A stretch of 64,000 bases of DNA. Source: Lethocerus indicus. Lineage: Eukaryota > Arthropoda > Insecta > Hemiptera > Belostomatidae. The translations under genes and the position numbers were made by a program. Where the stretch lies: positions 11,063,575 to 11,127,574 of the forward strand of contig JACDQD010000005.1 of NCBI GenBank assembly GCA_019843655.1. The letters are read 5' to 3'. Of this stretch, positions 13,160-26,023 are shown one piece after another. Every line of letters begins with the position of its first letter. Positions within the stretch are counted from its first letter, which is position 1. The notes below the pieces were generated by a model, which worked only from the letters and a program-made list of their open reading frames with translations, searched no databases and had not been told where the DNA came from.

Positions 13160-16100
13160 AGTTGACCACTCTAATAGCTGTCATACCTAAACTCCTATAA
13201 TGCCTAACCGTCACGTAATTCAACGCGGCGGTATTAGCGTCGCTGAGGTGCGAAACGCTCTTGGTCGAGGCGAGTAATGCAGTTCTATTTAGACGGAGGG
13301 CTCGTGAAACTTTCCGGAAGGAAAGCTGGATAAAAATGTTGTGAAATGGCTGTTTAACCTGCGCAACTTCTTTCTCACAATAAAACAGCACTTTAAAACT
13401 CTGGGATACGATTTTACTTTCTTCCAAGGGCTTATCATTATTTCCGTGTAATTGACGACATTTTTTCTTGTATTTTCGCGATATGAATTTTATTTATTTT
13501 ATCCCTTTGGGAGATCGTGAGGACGCGATGAAGCGTCCTATCAGCAGTGTCACTGTATTTTTTTATAGTTGGAATTTTTGCTACTTTAATTTCTTCTGTT
13601 TCCTTATGTTTTTATTGTTCTTAGTTGTTGAGTCCACTACCGGTTTTAACTACTTCACTTTATCCTATTTACGTTCACGAAACCGGTCTTCAGAAAAGGC
13701 CAGAGAATACAGAAAATCACAAAAGTTGTAATACTATTTTCTGCTGTACACTAATGGTGTCTGATGGCTGCATAAAGTATTTATATTCAATGGGCATCGA
13801 CCGCAGTACATGTAGAGAATTGGAATCGTGTAAATCGTGTATGAATAATTGAAATACGACAAATCTCAAGGGATGAGAAACGCCGTTTGTCGCCATTTTG
13901 GGTCCGGGACTCGTTTACTGTTATCGGTCGACACCTGGACGAAAGCCGAGTGGGCGGAATCTCATTCCCGGACGTCCGTCTGTACATTCGTCTGAGAAAA
14001 TGCGCCCCTCCTAATGGCGCGTGGCCCTCTCTCGTCCGCCATAACCAGCCACGAGACGATCTCGATAGCGCACCGACTGCTCCCAACAGATAACGCCCTT
14101 TAATTTCCACCAGTCGCCGCCCAATCCACTTAGAGGTATTACACCGGCAACAGACCCAGTTTTCCTAAGTCGTCAGAAATCTTCCCTCCCTCCCACTTCC
14201 CCTCATCATTCTGCTCGAATTGTACGAGGCTCTTCCAATAAGGGAAGAGGCGATGGCAAATTTTTCTTTTGTAATACGGTGTCTTCATTGTCAAAAATCT
14301 ATTCAACATTCATGTCCCATCGTTTTACAAGTTACGTCAGCAGAAATAATTCATTTATCTTATCAAATTTCATCATCGGGAATTCCATTCTATTTGCCTT
14401 TCTCCAATGTCGTTGTCTCAACAAATTCTTGTCCTACTGATTCGTAGTTAATGATCACCGGGCAACATCCCGATTCACTTCCGAAAATGTAATCTCAACG
14501 TACAGAGAGACTCATCCTGACTGTGGTAGAACAACGAGATACTCCTTATTATACCGTGTATTCAGACATCTAAAACTGTTGACGAAATAACGGTCCACTC
14601 CGGAAAACAAAAATCCACTCCAGAACTCGACTTTTAAACCCCTTTCAGTAACCATCGTAACTTTGCCAACGCGGGAGGCCCTTGGAGTCGATGACTGGGT
14701 GGAGCACGCACTCGAGAGTTCACTCGAGTGTACCCCCCGCCCCCCCCGTCGCCGATAACACAGAACAGCCCCCCCCAAAAAAATAACCCAATGGCCGACA
14801 CATAACCGGCCATTGTTTCAGCCTCCACCTGTTTGTTCAATCGATCAGTCGCATTCAATATTCGGTCGCTCGTTGGTCCGTCGCGCCCCATTACCCTTCC
14901 CTCCTTTCAAATTAATGATCCTATTAATTCTGAGACCGCCCGAGGAATCGGTTGTTATTGTAAAACCGTAAATAGATATCGTACAGTCGATGTACTAAAT
15001 TTCTGACTGAAGTAAAAAACAGAAAACTATACAGAACTAATTTGTCAATAATTATATGGGTAATAAGACTTGGTATAGAAATAAATTACTCTGCTTTTTC
15101 GTATTGTCCACAAAAATTTGAGTATCCCATTTGGAATAGGTAATTTACTCCGCGGACAAACCAGGAAAAAGCTTAGTCGTACATTTCAACATTTTCAACA
15201 ACGTGTATTTGAATGATCATTGTTTCGTTTTATTTAATTCTTTCTAATCCGGCGCTGTACGGAGGGCGGTGACAGACTTATTATTAGCGGGGTTGGAAGC
15301 CGGCCGGCCCGATAAATTGAAAACCGCGTCCCACCCACCCAAAGCGGCCTTGTTTACTCCAATTTAATTCTCCCACCGGGCATTTCCCATTAGGCCCGGC
15401 ATTTTGTTTCGATTCGGGGCCCGGGCCGCACGCACGATCGTGCCGTGCGTTCGCCGGGTCCCGCGGCCTCATGCAAATCGGGTGTGCGTGTGCACCGCCC
15501 GCGTCAAGCGCTTTCTCGCTTCCGGGAAACGCCCCGGGGCCATCCGACCTGCCGAGATGCGGAGGCACCGTCGGACGCGCCTATCGATCCGGCCCCCAAT
15601 CGCCGATTGAATTGGAAGCTAGAATTCGCTAGAAATTCGGTTGGATGCCCGTACCGAAAGGCCTTACCTTCTGCGAGGAATTTATCGGAATTCCAAAACT
15701 TTCTAGTCGACGGACAAGTCATACGAGCACCACGTAGACAACTACCGTTTCCGAATGAATTCCATGCGGTAGGCTATAATATTTCGAATTATTTTCTACA
15801 TTTCGAAGAATGGGATAATTTAATTTGGTGCCCGCCCAAATTTAGAAAACTAAATTTCTTGGAGCCTCAGAAAATATGATAAATATTAATTAAAACGCGT
15901 TCAATTAACTATCATCTTGCCCATCAACCAAATAAAAAAAATAATTAATTACATCAGATAATTGTGTTTCACGGATATCTGTTATTGGTACAAATGAGAT
16001 ATTGGCCAGTTTCTATTCCGAGTTTCAACTGGCTGTTGATTGTAAATAGGGTTCTCTCAAACGAAGACGAGAGGCCGACAAGATAAACCGAACCCGGCTG

Positions 16101-18659
16101 GCACATAAAGCGGTAGTTTGCAGGCATTTTCAAAATAAGATACAGCCTACTGTAGTATTTCATTTGTCTTCCGGTCAGCGCAATAACAATAAATACGTGG
16201 GCCGGGTGAAATAAATCGTTCGAATGGGCATACTGAAGCAACTTTTTTCTGACGTTTTATTCATTTAAATCGTACCTTTTACGGCGCAGAGGCTTCAATT
16301 GAGCGGTGATCAAATGAAGGAAGAAATATAATTTTATTTTAAAAATCAGATACATGTATTTAAAATTTTAAAACCAAAAAAATTTTGAATTATGCAGAGG
16401 GGATTTAAATGTTACCATCTTAAAGCATTACGCATCATCTGCAGGGTAGCGTGCTTATGAGCAGTGTTGTCTACCTAGACAGCATTGAACACTGTAGATT
16501 AGTAATTGCTCATTAACCTCCTTTAGGTTAAATATTATTAATGAATTCCTATTTCACCAAAATCAATTGTTTCCCGTCCTGTTGGTAATTCGGTGTGGAC
16601 GGGTAATCCTCTTAGAGTTGCTATTGAAATAACCTCGTTTTATTTCAATTTGACATTTCCGTCATCCCTATTTCTTTCACTAATCTCCATTATAAATAGA
16701 GACATGTTTAAATTTGTCAATTAATTGACTTAAGTTTCTGTTATGCCCGCACCATGGTTTCCAGGCGCGCGATAACGGCCTAACGGCGTCGAATACGGCG
16801 CTAATGCTAAACCATCCATACACGTCTGTGTTGCAAACTGCATACCTGTACCTTCATTAGTGTACATATATGAATTAGACGAATATGTAATTCGGTTTAC
16901 TAGAAAAATGTAATTATGTTTGTATTTATATTTGCTCGAATTATTCATTCAAAATATATTATTTAAATTCATAAGTATAACAGTGAAATCATGAGAACGA
17001 TTTTACGAAGAATAGAACGAATTTTCCGTAAATATTTACCATAATTACATACCAATTTGCCAGACTGGTATTTCCACGAAATAATTTTCAAACTATAATA
17101 CTTGTAGTGTATTATACCATTCATAGAGCGGAATCAAAGTTCGATAATGATGTGGCCGATGTTAGAGGCTCGAAATTCCAATCGGAACTCTACGTCTCCC
17201 TCACCCCAGCGGACTTCTCGACGCGGAAGCCAATTTGAATACTTAAAGAAGCGGAAAAAGATTACTCCGGGGCGGATAACTCCTCCTTCCCAGCCCGTTC
17301 CCATTATTAACTGGAGGGAGAGGGGTTTTAAAAAATTTAACACCCATTTTTACTTCACTTCTCGGCCCTCTCCGCGGGACCCGTCAAGGCGGCAAATTTA
17401 TTTACTGGCCTTTACTTGAAAGGAAAAGAGGAAATTTACATAAATCCCTCCAATATCCTACATTCTCCCCTCGTCCAGGCGTAAATCGAATTTTCCTGCG
17501 GGTACCCTTCAATTTAATGCCGCTGAGACGTTAAGCCGGACGTAAGAACAAAGTAAATTACACTGGAAGTAGCACAACCGGCTGAGCTCACTGTAGAACT
17601 ACAGATGTCCCATGTTCAGTGCCAAGTTTCTGAACTATGAACTGGAAGTACAATTACAAAAGAAAATCATTCAGGACTGTTATATTCATTGACTCGTAAA
17701 ATAAATACGGAAAAGCGCAATATCGTGACAAAAAGAGAACTCTATGAACGAATATTGGCTATCAAAGTCTTATCTAATATAATCTTGAAATTTCTTTAAT
17801 ACAGTAGGAAGCATAGTTTCAACAGGAATTTAGAATCTTATTGAATATTTTGGGTGGCAATAGCGAAACTAACATTTTAAAAATATAAAGGTCATATTGT
17901 TAGGCTAAACGATTCGATAATATATCTCTTCACAAACAATATTTTTTGTCCACATAACATTGTTAATAGTGCATTTTCATCTTGACTGAATCTCCGAAGT
18001 TACGAACGACGAAATTCCCTTCTTTCCAATATCATTGAAATGAATTGTCTTCGGCGATTCGTTTCATATTTTCTGTTTTATTATGGCAAGACAATGTATA
18101 TAGAATTCTACTCTAAACAAAAAAATACAGCAACATTTGCGTTAGTTTTTCCTAGTTAAACGTCGGCGTTTATGAACTAAGATTTCGCCGACTAATCAGA
18201 TAAGGGGCCATGCGGTTAACAAAGTTCAAACGTTCGAAAATTTAATACCGCGCGGCCGTTATTGTGTTAGGACGGGCCGAGGCCCCGAAATGCCAGCCGC
18301 AACGGCAACAAGCCTCCTCCGATGTTGTGTTGCATTAATGACACGAGCTATCCAGGAACAGGCCCCTCACCCCGCCACCATTGACCTTTCAGTTGAATGG
18401 CTCCGAAACTGCTAAGGGCGTGAAATTTGCCATCAACGCCTCTTGTTCCTGCCGTTTCACCAAACGGGTGGGAACCGGTTTGATATATGAATAAGCCCTA
18501 CAATACAAGCCTATGCCACCTTTATAATTAAACATGTACTAATAATAAATAATACCGTTTATACATTGACATAAAATAATGTTTGCAACTTGAAAATAAT
18601 AAATTAAAATACTTACAATTGAAAGAGAATTATATTTAAGAATTTTATTATATATCTAT
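13160..18659. other. Intergenic or 5' intronic sequence with GC-rich islands
   Basis: GC-rich blocks at about 13900-14110, 14640-14790 (C and G runs) and 15240-15620 interrupt AT-rich DNA. The last is the strongest and yields overlapping open frames in several phases, a sign of composition rather than coding. A degenerate arm of the foldback repeat may lie near 13680-13710 (ACGAAACCGGTCTTCAG). No first exon or promoter could be called. Confidence 0.5.
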
Positions 18660-19446
18660 TTTAGAATACCTGTTTTGTGGTCTGCGAGGAGTTGGAATAC
18701 CGTTGCTTTCGTGTGTTTCTGTCTCCTCTCGCTGGTTTGGTCTTTTGCTAGACCGGTTTTGTTCGCCGTCATCAGTAGCGGTGTTAGTCACTATTGGCAC
18801 ATTGGCTGTTTTCTGGGTTCCTCACTGCACTGTCACGGTCACATGTACTGTAAGGCGCTATATGAAAGGCGCTAATACTAAAATGTAAGACAGACCTTTG
18901 TTGCGGGCTAGTATTAGGTGCGCCGTACCATTGAAACTAGTAGCGCATAAAACTGAATACACTACGCGTTTTTAGTCACATTGGCACTTTGGATGTTTTT
19001 TGGGCATCCTCACTGCACTGTCACTGTCACTTGTACTGTGGTGGTTGGCTGCCCTCCCAACCCAAAGAAGACGAACAATACCCCAAAAACACAATAACAA
19101 GACACATATATACAAACAGTCAACCACCAGTACAAGTGATAGGTATCAAGGTCAGTTATAATATATTTTAATATTTGAGTTATTTTTAACACTGTTAAAA
19201 CGCCTAGTGCATTCAGTTTAATGCGCTATTAGTTTCAATGGTACGGCGCATCTAATACTAGCCCGCAACAAAGGTTTGTCTTGCATTTTAGTATTAGCGC
19301 CTTACAATACAAGTGACATTAACAGTGCAGTTAGGATGCCCAAAAACCTTCCAAAGTGCCAAAAGTGACTAATACCGCTGCTGAAGAAAGCGGTCTAGCA
19401 AAAGACCAAACCAGCGAGAGGAGACAGAAACACGCGAAATCTATGG
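18660..19446 (+). mobile_element. Foldback repeat copy 5, longest form with two inverted cores
   Basis: This 787-bp copy has tail, arm and core (AAGGCGCTATATGAAAGGCG at about 18853), a short centre (about 18980-19150), the core in reverse (19160-19310) and the reverse arm ending GAAATCTATGG. It is the only copy here with both cores, so the others are best read as deletion derivatives of this layout. Any flanking duplication is blurred (AT-rich on both sides). Confidence 0.8.
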
Positions 19447-21889
19447 AAATATTTATTGTAAGTTAAACAGTCGAAATGTTCAGTCGTTCGTTAGGTCATT
19501 AATTATTACTCCACTCAAGAAGGAATGCTGCAGTTTAGGTCATTAACGTTCCTGCATTATATACAAAATATCGTTTAAAAACTAATTTGGACCATAAACG
19601 AAATAATATGTACAATATTAACGATAGTTTAAAAATAGGTGTTTCGTTACTTAATTAACACATTTATGATTAATGAGAAAAGCTCCGACGATATTACCCA
19701 CACCATAATTATATGTATTGACCCGTGGCTGATGATTCGATCAACTCGGTCGCCCTATATTTGAGAAACGTGGATAGAACCACTGCTCCTTTTATTATTT
19801 TCAAGTTCTGTTCGCGTTTGATTCCGTGTAAACAGCTGTTGTACGTACTCGTGGCGGAATAAAATTTCCTCTGTAGTGGCGACAGCGAATTTCCACTCGG
19901 AATTCGCGTGTCGGACAGAGTGACGTGACCCGACGGGTGTGTTTGAAGTCGCCCTCACCCGAAAATTCAAAACTGAATCGGGGGTTCAAAACTAAATATC
20001 GGACCCGAGAAAATTGGCCCTTCACGAACAATATCCCTCATGTTAGAGCTTTGTTGTCATTTTTTTATTTGTCGAATATGATTTTGAAACACGGAACGTT
20101 AACGTTAACGAGTTATAAAAATCTTATACATAAATATATATTATTGAGGAATTTAGGCATACGTTGCTGTGTATCTTAAAGAATATTTTAATTTTTATTT
20201 TTAATATTGAGCTTTGTTTGTTAGTTAAAAGGCCGTAGCTCTCGAAAGAGAATTTGGAGGTATATCACCACGTAATAAGAGAACGTGGGTATTGTGGTGG
20301 GGAGGGTTTATTATTTAACTGTAAAATGAGTGGACAGAAGAAAGGCAAATATCGATAAAAACTATACTTTTACGCACTTTTTACATACCAGTAAATTGCC
20401 AGTTGGCAAAGACGTATGCTTATTCATAGATTAATATCGGGCAAAAGCAATATTCAGGAAGTTGGGAAGTGCAAATGGGTCTGCCCTCCGTCTGTTCCAA
20501 TAATCGTCGACGGCCAATTTGGCAAAGAGTGGCGTCTTACTTTGGTGGCCGCCATCTCCAGACAATATCCCAACCCCGGCCGAGTTTCTCTTCGTGAAAG
20601 GCCTTTAATGTCGGGACCTCCTTCCCGTCCCGTCCCGCCGCTCCCTGTCCGAACGAACCAAGTTAGACTCCAATAAATCCTCAATAAATCCAGGAGCTTT
20701 AGAACCACCCCCGAAGCCCGCCTTCGATTTTCCCCGCCCCCGCCCCTGCTCGCGGCCCTAACAGAATTTCCCGGAGAGACATGAAAGTTTCATGGGTAGG
20801 AGCCCAACCTGAGTGTCACCTCACTCTTCTCTAGCTGTGACCGGAAATTCGAAGTCCGCCCGAAGCATTTTTGACAAAAAAATTGAAATTGACAACGACA
20901 GAAAGGAGGAAGCGATTGATAGGGCATTGATAATTAAGCAATCGCTAATAAATTTATGCAAGATCTTCGAGGGAGAGGGTTTTACTATACATTATCCATG
21001 GACTTAACTCTACCGCTCATTTGGTTTAGTAAGAGTCTGTAGTAACACTGTAACATCAATTTCACTGTGTTAAATATAACCATTAATTGCTATTGTTTTA
21101 TACCTCATTAGTTGTATTTATACAAAGTCCGCCGTGAAAAATGAAGCGTGAGTAATGTAACCTTTCATATTCTATTAACGAAGCTGATGTAGGAATTAAT
21201 TATTCAGTTCTAAATGTATATGTAAATATCATCGCGTAAAAATGGACACCATTCGACCTCAATTCGGGTCACTAAATTTTCATAACTCTGGTTTATGCGC
21301 CGAGTGGCTCCCACTCGCATATTTAATCGGGATTCAAGCGAACGGAATTGGATTCGGAGTTAATCTGCATTTTAGTCGGGTCCGGGGAGCGAAATTGAAC
21401 CGACTCCAAGACCTGAGGGTATAGTGTCGAGTGTCGAGCGGGGTCGGCCCCGATGACACCGGCCGCTCTCTGGCAAAGTCAACAACTTTACCGGCTCCGG
21501 TCGCAACTAAGAAAACTATTTTGCATACCGAACCCCCTCCCATTACCGTTCTCCCCGTTAAACCCCATCGACGAGTACCGCTGATTCCGTTTCCCAATCC
21601 TGGAACTTGGTCTATTAACGGTACTTCTTTAGCGACATTTACTCGAATAGGTTAAGATCGACTAATTTTCTACTGGAAATTTTAATTATCACTCCGATTT
21701 TGCTAGTACTTGGCTACTTTAATTTTTCATGTCACCACCGTGCTGCCTGAAAGTAATTCCTGAGTCGGGATCAGGACATATCCTTCGCTATGACTTCGAT
21801 CTATAAATTTGTTAGACGGTGTCGATGGAAATCTTAGTATATTGCGGCTACTCTATTTCAAAATGATTGATTGAATATTGTGCTGTTGC
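19447..21889. other. Sequence upstream of Shab coding exon 1, no gene seen
   Basis: Contains a GC-rich block at about 20550-20770 and otherwise AT-rich unique DNA. If the splice site at 21890-21891 is used, this is the 3' part of a 5' UTR intron of Shab. Confidence 0.5.
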
Positions 21890-22059
21890 AGGTGGTGGTT
21901 GATGAGGCTGGGGGCGGTCGGAACATGATGGCGGGGGGGGGGTGAGGCGGGGGCGGTGGCGGAGGCGGTGGCGGAGGAGGCGGTGGCGTGAGCCAGGGCG
22001 TGGTGAGGTGGGGGGAGGAGCCGCCGCCGCCGCTCCGCTCCAGCTCCCACTCGAGGTCG
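21890..22059 (+). other. Acceptor and 5' part of Shab exon 1: G10 run and glycine repeat
   Basis: A 3' splice site (TGCTGTTGCAG, AG at 21890-21891) starts the exon at 21892. A run of ten G (21933-21942) is followed at once by TGA in the Shab frame. After that stop the Shab frame encodes fourteen glycines and then [20 protein letters not shown] up to the ATG at 22060. A glycine run and a proline/serine-rich segment directly before the T1 domain look like coding sequence, so the stop or the start needs care. Confidence 0.6.
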
Positions 22060-22590
22060 ATGAGCTCTCTGCCCCCGGAGCCTTTCATGATCATGAGGTC
22101 GAAGGCGCTCAACAGGCGGGTCTGCATCAACGTCGGCGGTGTTAAACACGAGGTGCTCTGGCGGACGCTGGAGCGGCTGCCGCACACCCGCCTCGGCCGC
22201 CTCAGGGACTGCAACACCCACGAGGCCATCACCGAGCTCTGCGACGACTACTCCCTCATCGACAACGAGTACTTCTTCGACCGCCACCCAAAGTCGTTCA
22301 GCTCGATACTCAACTTCTACAGGACGGGCAAACTCCACCTGGTGGACGAGATGTGCGTCCTCGCGTTCAGCGACGACCTCGAGTACTGGGGCGTCGACGA
22401 GCTCTACTTGGAGTCCTGCTGCCAGCACAAGTACCACCAGAGGAAGGAGCACGTCCACGAGGAGATGAGGAAGGAGGCCGAGTCCCTCCGCCAGAGGGAC
22501 GAAGAGGAGTTCGGAGACGGAAAGTGCGCCCACTACCAGCAGTTCTTGTGGGACCTCCTAGAGAAACCCACCACATCCATTGCGGCTCGG
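22060..22590 (+). CDS. Shab: Shab coding exon 1: N-terminus and T1 tetramerisation domain
   Basis: This exon encodes residues 1-177. [16 protein letters not shown] opens the T1/BTB domain and [17 protein letters not shown] closes it. H93, C99, C120 and C121 form the HX5CX20CC zinc site that holds T1 interfaces together in non-Shaker Kv channels. A conserved acidic/basic linker ([18 protein letters not shown]) leads towards S1. The donor follows GCT CGG at 22590 in phase 0. The ATG at 22060 is the first after an in-frame TGA (21943) but has a poor context (T at -3). The ATG at 22093 has A at -3 and could serve instead. The exon is much more GC-rich than its surroundings. A 3' splice site at 21890-21891 suggests that the exon itself begins at 21892 with untranslated sequence. 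Confidence 0.93.
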
Positions 22591-25500
22591 GTCAGTAACG
22601 ACTACCGCCCAAAAACCTTCTCCCTTCCTCCATTGAACGCCTCTCTTCTGTATCCGACGAAATTTTTCAATATTCACTCGGTTCGTGTTCAATACAGAGC
22701 TCCATCTCAAGTAAATATCCACCTATAGCCGGATGTAGCGTTTGTTCATTATAGACGCATGCACACTGTGATAAACCACAGATTTTCCATATTTATAGAG
22801 TCTAAATTTGTCTCGTAAAATAGTTTATAACATTGTTATAGCGAACTTTATAATTACTTAATTACGGGATCAAAATATCGATTATAAGCAAACCCATTTA
22901 ACGCATATGTTGTAACTCTTTATTCCCGTAGGTATAAATTTATTAACTGATTTTTGTCCGTTTAATAGAATCATAGTTATTATACACATCAATCCCTTCT
23001 GGGGTCCGTCTACAAAAAAGTAGCACACCCAAAAGCAACTATAAAATTGCTCTATATAAGCAAGGAAAAAACTACTAAGAATATGGTAAAAGTTACTAAA
23101 GCGGCTAGTACTGGCGAAATGGCGGGACCCGATCCATTTTCAGGATTAAAACAGTGTCCAACAACAGGAAAGAGCCTGACCGTCAAGGAAAGGGGAGAAA
23201 AAACTGATGAAAGAGGCGAACAGAATGACAAGCGAGAAAGAAAGACATGTTGGACCCACGCAGGGGGAAATTGCGATAACGCCAGCAGAGTGAAGGATTA
23301 GCCCGGCGGAGATAAAAAAAAGAAACCGCGTCGTCGGACGCAAAAACGGCGTCCTCATACAAGACACTTCAATAGCAAAACTTTTCTTCAGAAACACTCG
23401 ACATAACCGAGGAATTAATTTGAACCGATACCTAGCAAATTTACGAATGAGAATAAACTGGAACTAATTCAGACATCACCGCACTAAAGCGTTAAAGTTG
23501 GCCTTTATATAAAAGTAGTTTTTATAGGAATTAAATGACTCGAATAGTAGCGCCGTTACACGTGCTTAATAATAAGATAAAATTATAATAAAAAGAATCG
23601 TTTTTTTTAGAATAGGGGATATTATCGGAAAAACATACAAAGTGAAATCATGTAAAATTTAAAAAGTAAAATTGGTCGAATTTAATATCGACTAGAGGTT
23701 TAATTTATTTTTCAGAAAAAATAAAAATTGCCAAAGGACGTTTCATCTGATCATTTAAACATTTCAGTTGAATTATGACTAAAGAATAAAACTAGTGTAA
23801 ACTAAGATGTTTTTTATTAAAAAAAAATAATTAGTATGTTAAACTCGTCATATTTCGGCACAGTTTTGGATTCCAGAAAAAGAGTAGTAGTGGTTTAACA
23901 TACCTGTTTTGTGGTTTGTGAGGGGTTGGAATACCGTAGATTTCGTGTGTTTCTGTCTCCTCTGGCTGGTTTGGTCTTTTACTAGACCGGTTTCAGTTGC
24001 TCGCCATCTTCAGTAGCGGTGTTAGTCACTTTTGGCACTTAAGGCGCTATTTGTAAGGCGCTAATACTAAAATGTAAGACAAACCTTTGTTGCGGGCTAG
24101 TATTAGGTGCGCCGTACCATTGAACTAGTAGCGCATTCAACTGAATACACTACGCGTTTTAATAGTGTTAAAAATAACCCAAATACTAAAATTTATTTTA
24201 ACTGAACTTCCCCAAAAATCCCACCCCCCCTCAACTCAAACAAAACAAAAAAATCCCCCAAAAACACAATAACAAGACACACGACAAACAGAAAACTACC
24301 ACTGTAGAAGTGACAAGTTTGGGCAGTGAGGATACCCAAAAAATATCCAAAGTGCCAAAAGTGACTAACACCGCTACTGAAGATGGTCTAGCAAAAGACA
24401 AAGCCAGTAGTAGTGCTTCCTTCAACTGTGGAACAACAATCGGTTTCTGTAAATGTAACATGATGATGGTAATGGACGGCTGTGGTGAAAATGATGAAAG
24501 AAGGAAATAACAGGGAGCGAAAAGATTAAATAAGATATGAAGGGAGGAACTCGCGGAGCGCAAGATAGAAAGCGAAAGTGAAGTAGTGGGAAATGTAAGA
24601 TGTTGATATATATGTACCACTGGCGCGGTGGCGTGGAAAGATACATTAACCGGATCCAAACTGCTTTCAGACACGTAGAGGACGCCAGCCCTTCATGTCA
24701 CCGAAAACCCTTCTATATTGGCCCCTCTATATACCGCCGACCGATATACACTTGGGCCCTTTTGTAGACCTCTATTAGCCGCCTACCAATTCTCATATTT
24801 CCTCACGAGAACGAATTTCACGACGTTCTCCTTCTCTTCCACCTGTACCGTTTTATTAATATCGAAACGATCGTTTCTAATTCCGAGACCGGCCGTTGGG
24901 AGGAGGAATACCTGTAGATATTATACACTGACCGGCCTCTTCAATACGAGATTCACTCGATAATCGATCAAATCGTTGAAGAAAACTTCAGTTGGAATAG
25001 GCGTATCTGAAAAATACTAGCGGCAACATCAACTGTCAAGTTCGGAGCCAATGAGCAGGACCTCGGCGTACGTAAGGGGCGATCGGGGTTCAGGAATGCG
25101 GTTTCGGCATCTTCCAATCGATCGACTACAAAAACGAGATTTCGTGCCGGGGCGCTATTAAGCCGCTTCGAGAGAAACCCGAAGACCCGCCATTTGCGAT
25201 CCCCCGCGAAAGAATCAATTACCCCACTAACCAATATTGGCAAAGTTTAAGGGGGACACGGGCGAAGGGGGAACTAATAAAACTTAAAACTTGTGGAGGG
25301 CCGTATCCGAGTTGGCTGGCGTAGGAGCCCATTCGGCCCACTTTCCAATTTCTAGTATTGAAAACCATCCCCCAGTGAAATGACTGCCCCAATTAGCTTT
25401 TTGTACTATTACGCATACTATCAACAATGGCGTACCTGTCTACCCAATGGTGTTAATAGTCATTTTGCTTATAGTGAAGGCATTTTTCAAATGAGAATAT

Positions 25501-25992
25501 TAAAAGAAACACCAATCAGTATACGATTTGGGAATTTCGTACCGAGTTTTAGTATTTGAAAAAAATACATTTGGAAGTCTGGGATTATGATTCGAACTCT
25601 TGCGGTTGAAACAAAACCGCGTATACAACACACTGGGAGTGAAACGAAATCTTTTTTTTGTATATACACTGCTAACTAAATAAATAGGCGAGTGAATATA
25701 TATCTTGGACAGGCGAGTCTTGCTGACCGGCAAGGCGGGGCTTATCCACCACAGAAACACCCCGAAGCAATATTTGTCGAGAACAATGGACGGAGAATCC
25801 CGCCCTCCGCCACCACAACCCGAGCTGTATAAGACACCATAGACAATGCGGGCCGGAGCGCGGGACACAATAGGAACGACACTTTTTTCTTTCTTTCTTT
25901 CTTTCTTCCCTTCCCGAGTGCATAATTATAATTAACTGCCTGCGGGCGGTTAAAATGGAAGAGGAAGAATTGAGGGAAGATTGGAATTGGAG

Positions 25993-26023
<31 letters not shown>

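Noticed and set aside
15404..15879. Overlapping open frames on both strands
   Set aside because: They occur in a GC-rich island where all frames are open. Arginine/proline-rich translations without motifs indicate composition.
21853..22533. 226-codon open frame on the minus strand
   Set aside because: It is the antisense shadow of Shab exon 1. High GC removes stop codons, and the protein is low-complexity without motifs.
24231..24674. 147-codon open frame on the minus strand
   Set aside because: It overlaps foldback copy 6 and low-complexity sequence. Parts of it recur in other copies of the repeat in other frames.
25560..25640. GATTCGAACTCTTGCGG, resembling a reversed tRNA T-arm
   Set aside because: No matching acceptor or anticodon arms can be folded on the minus strand.
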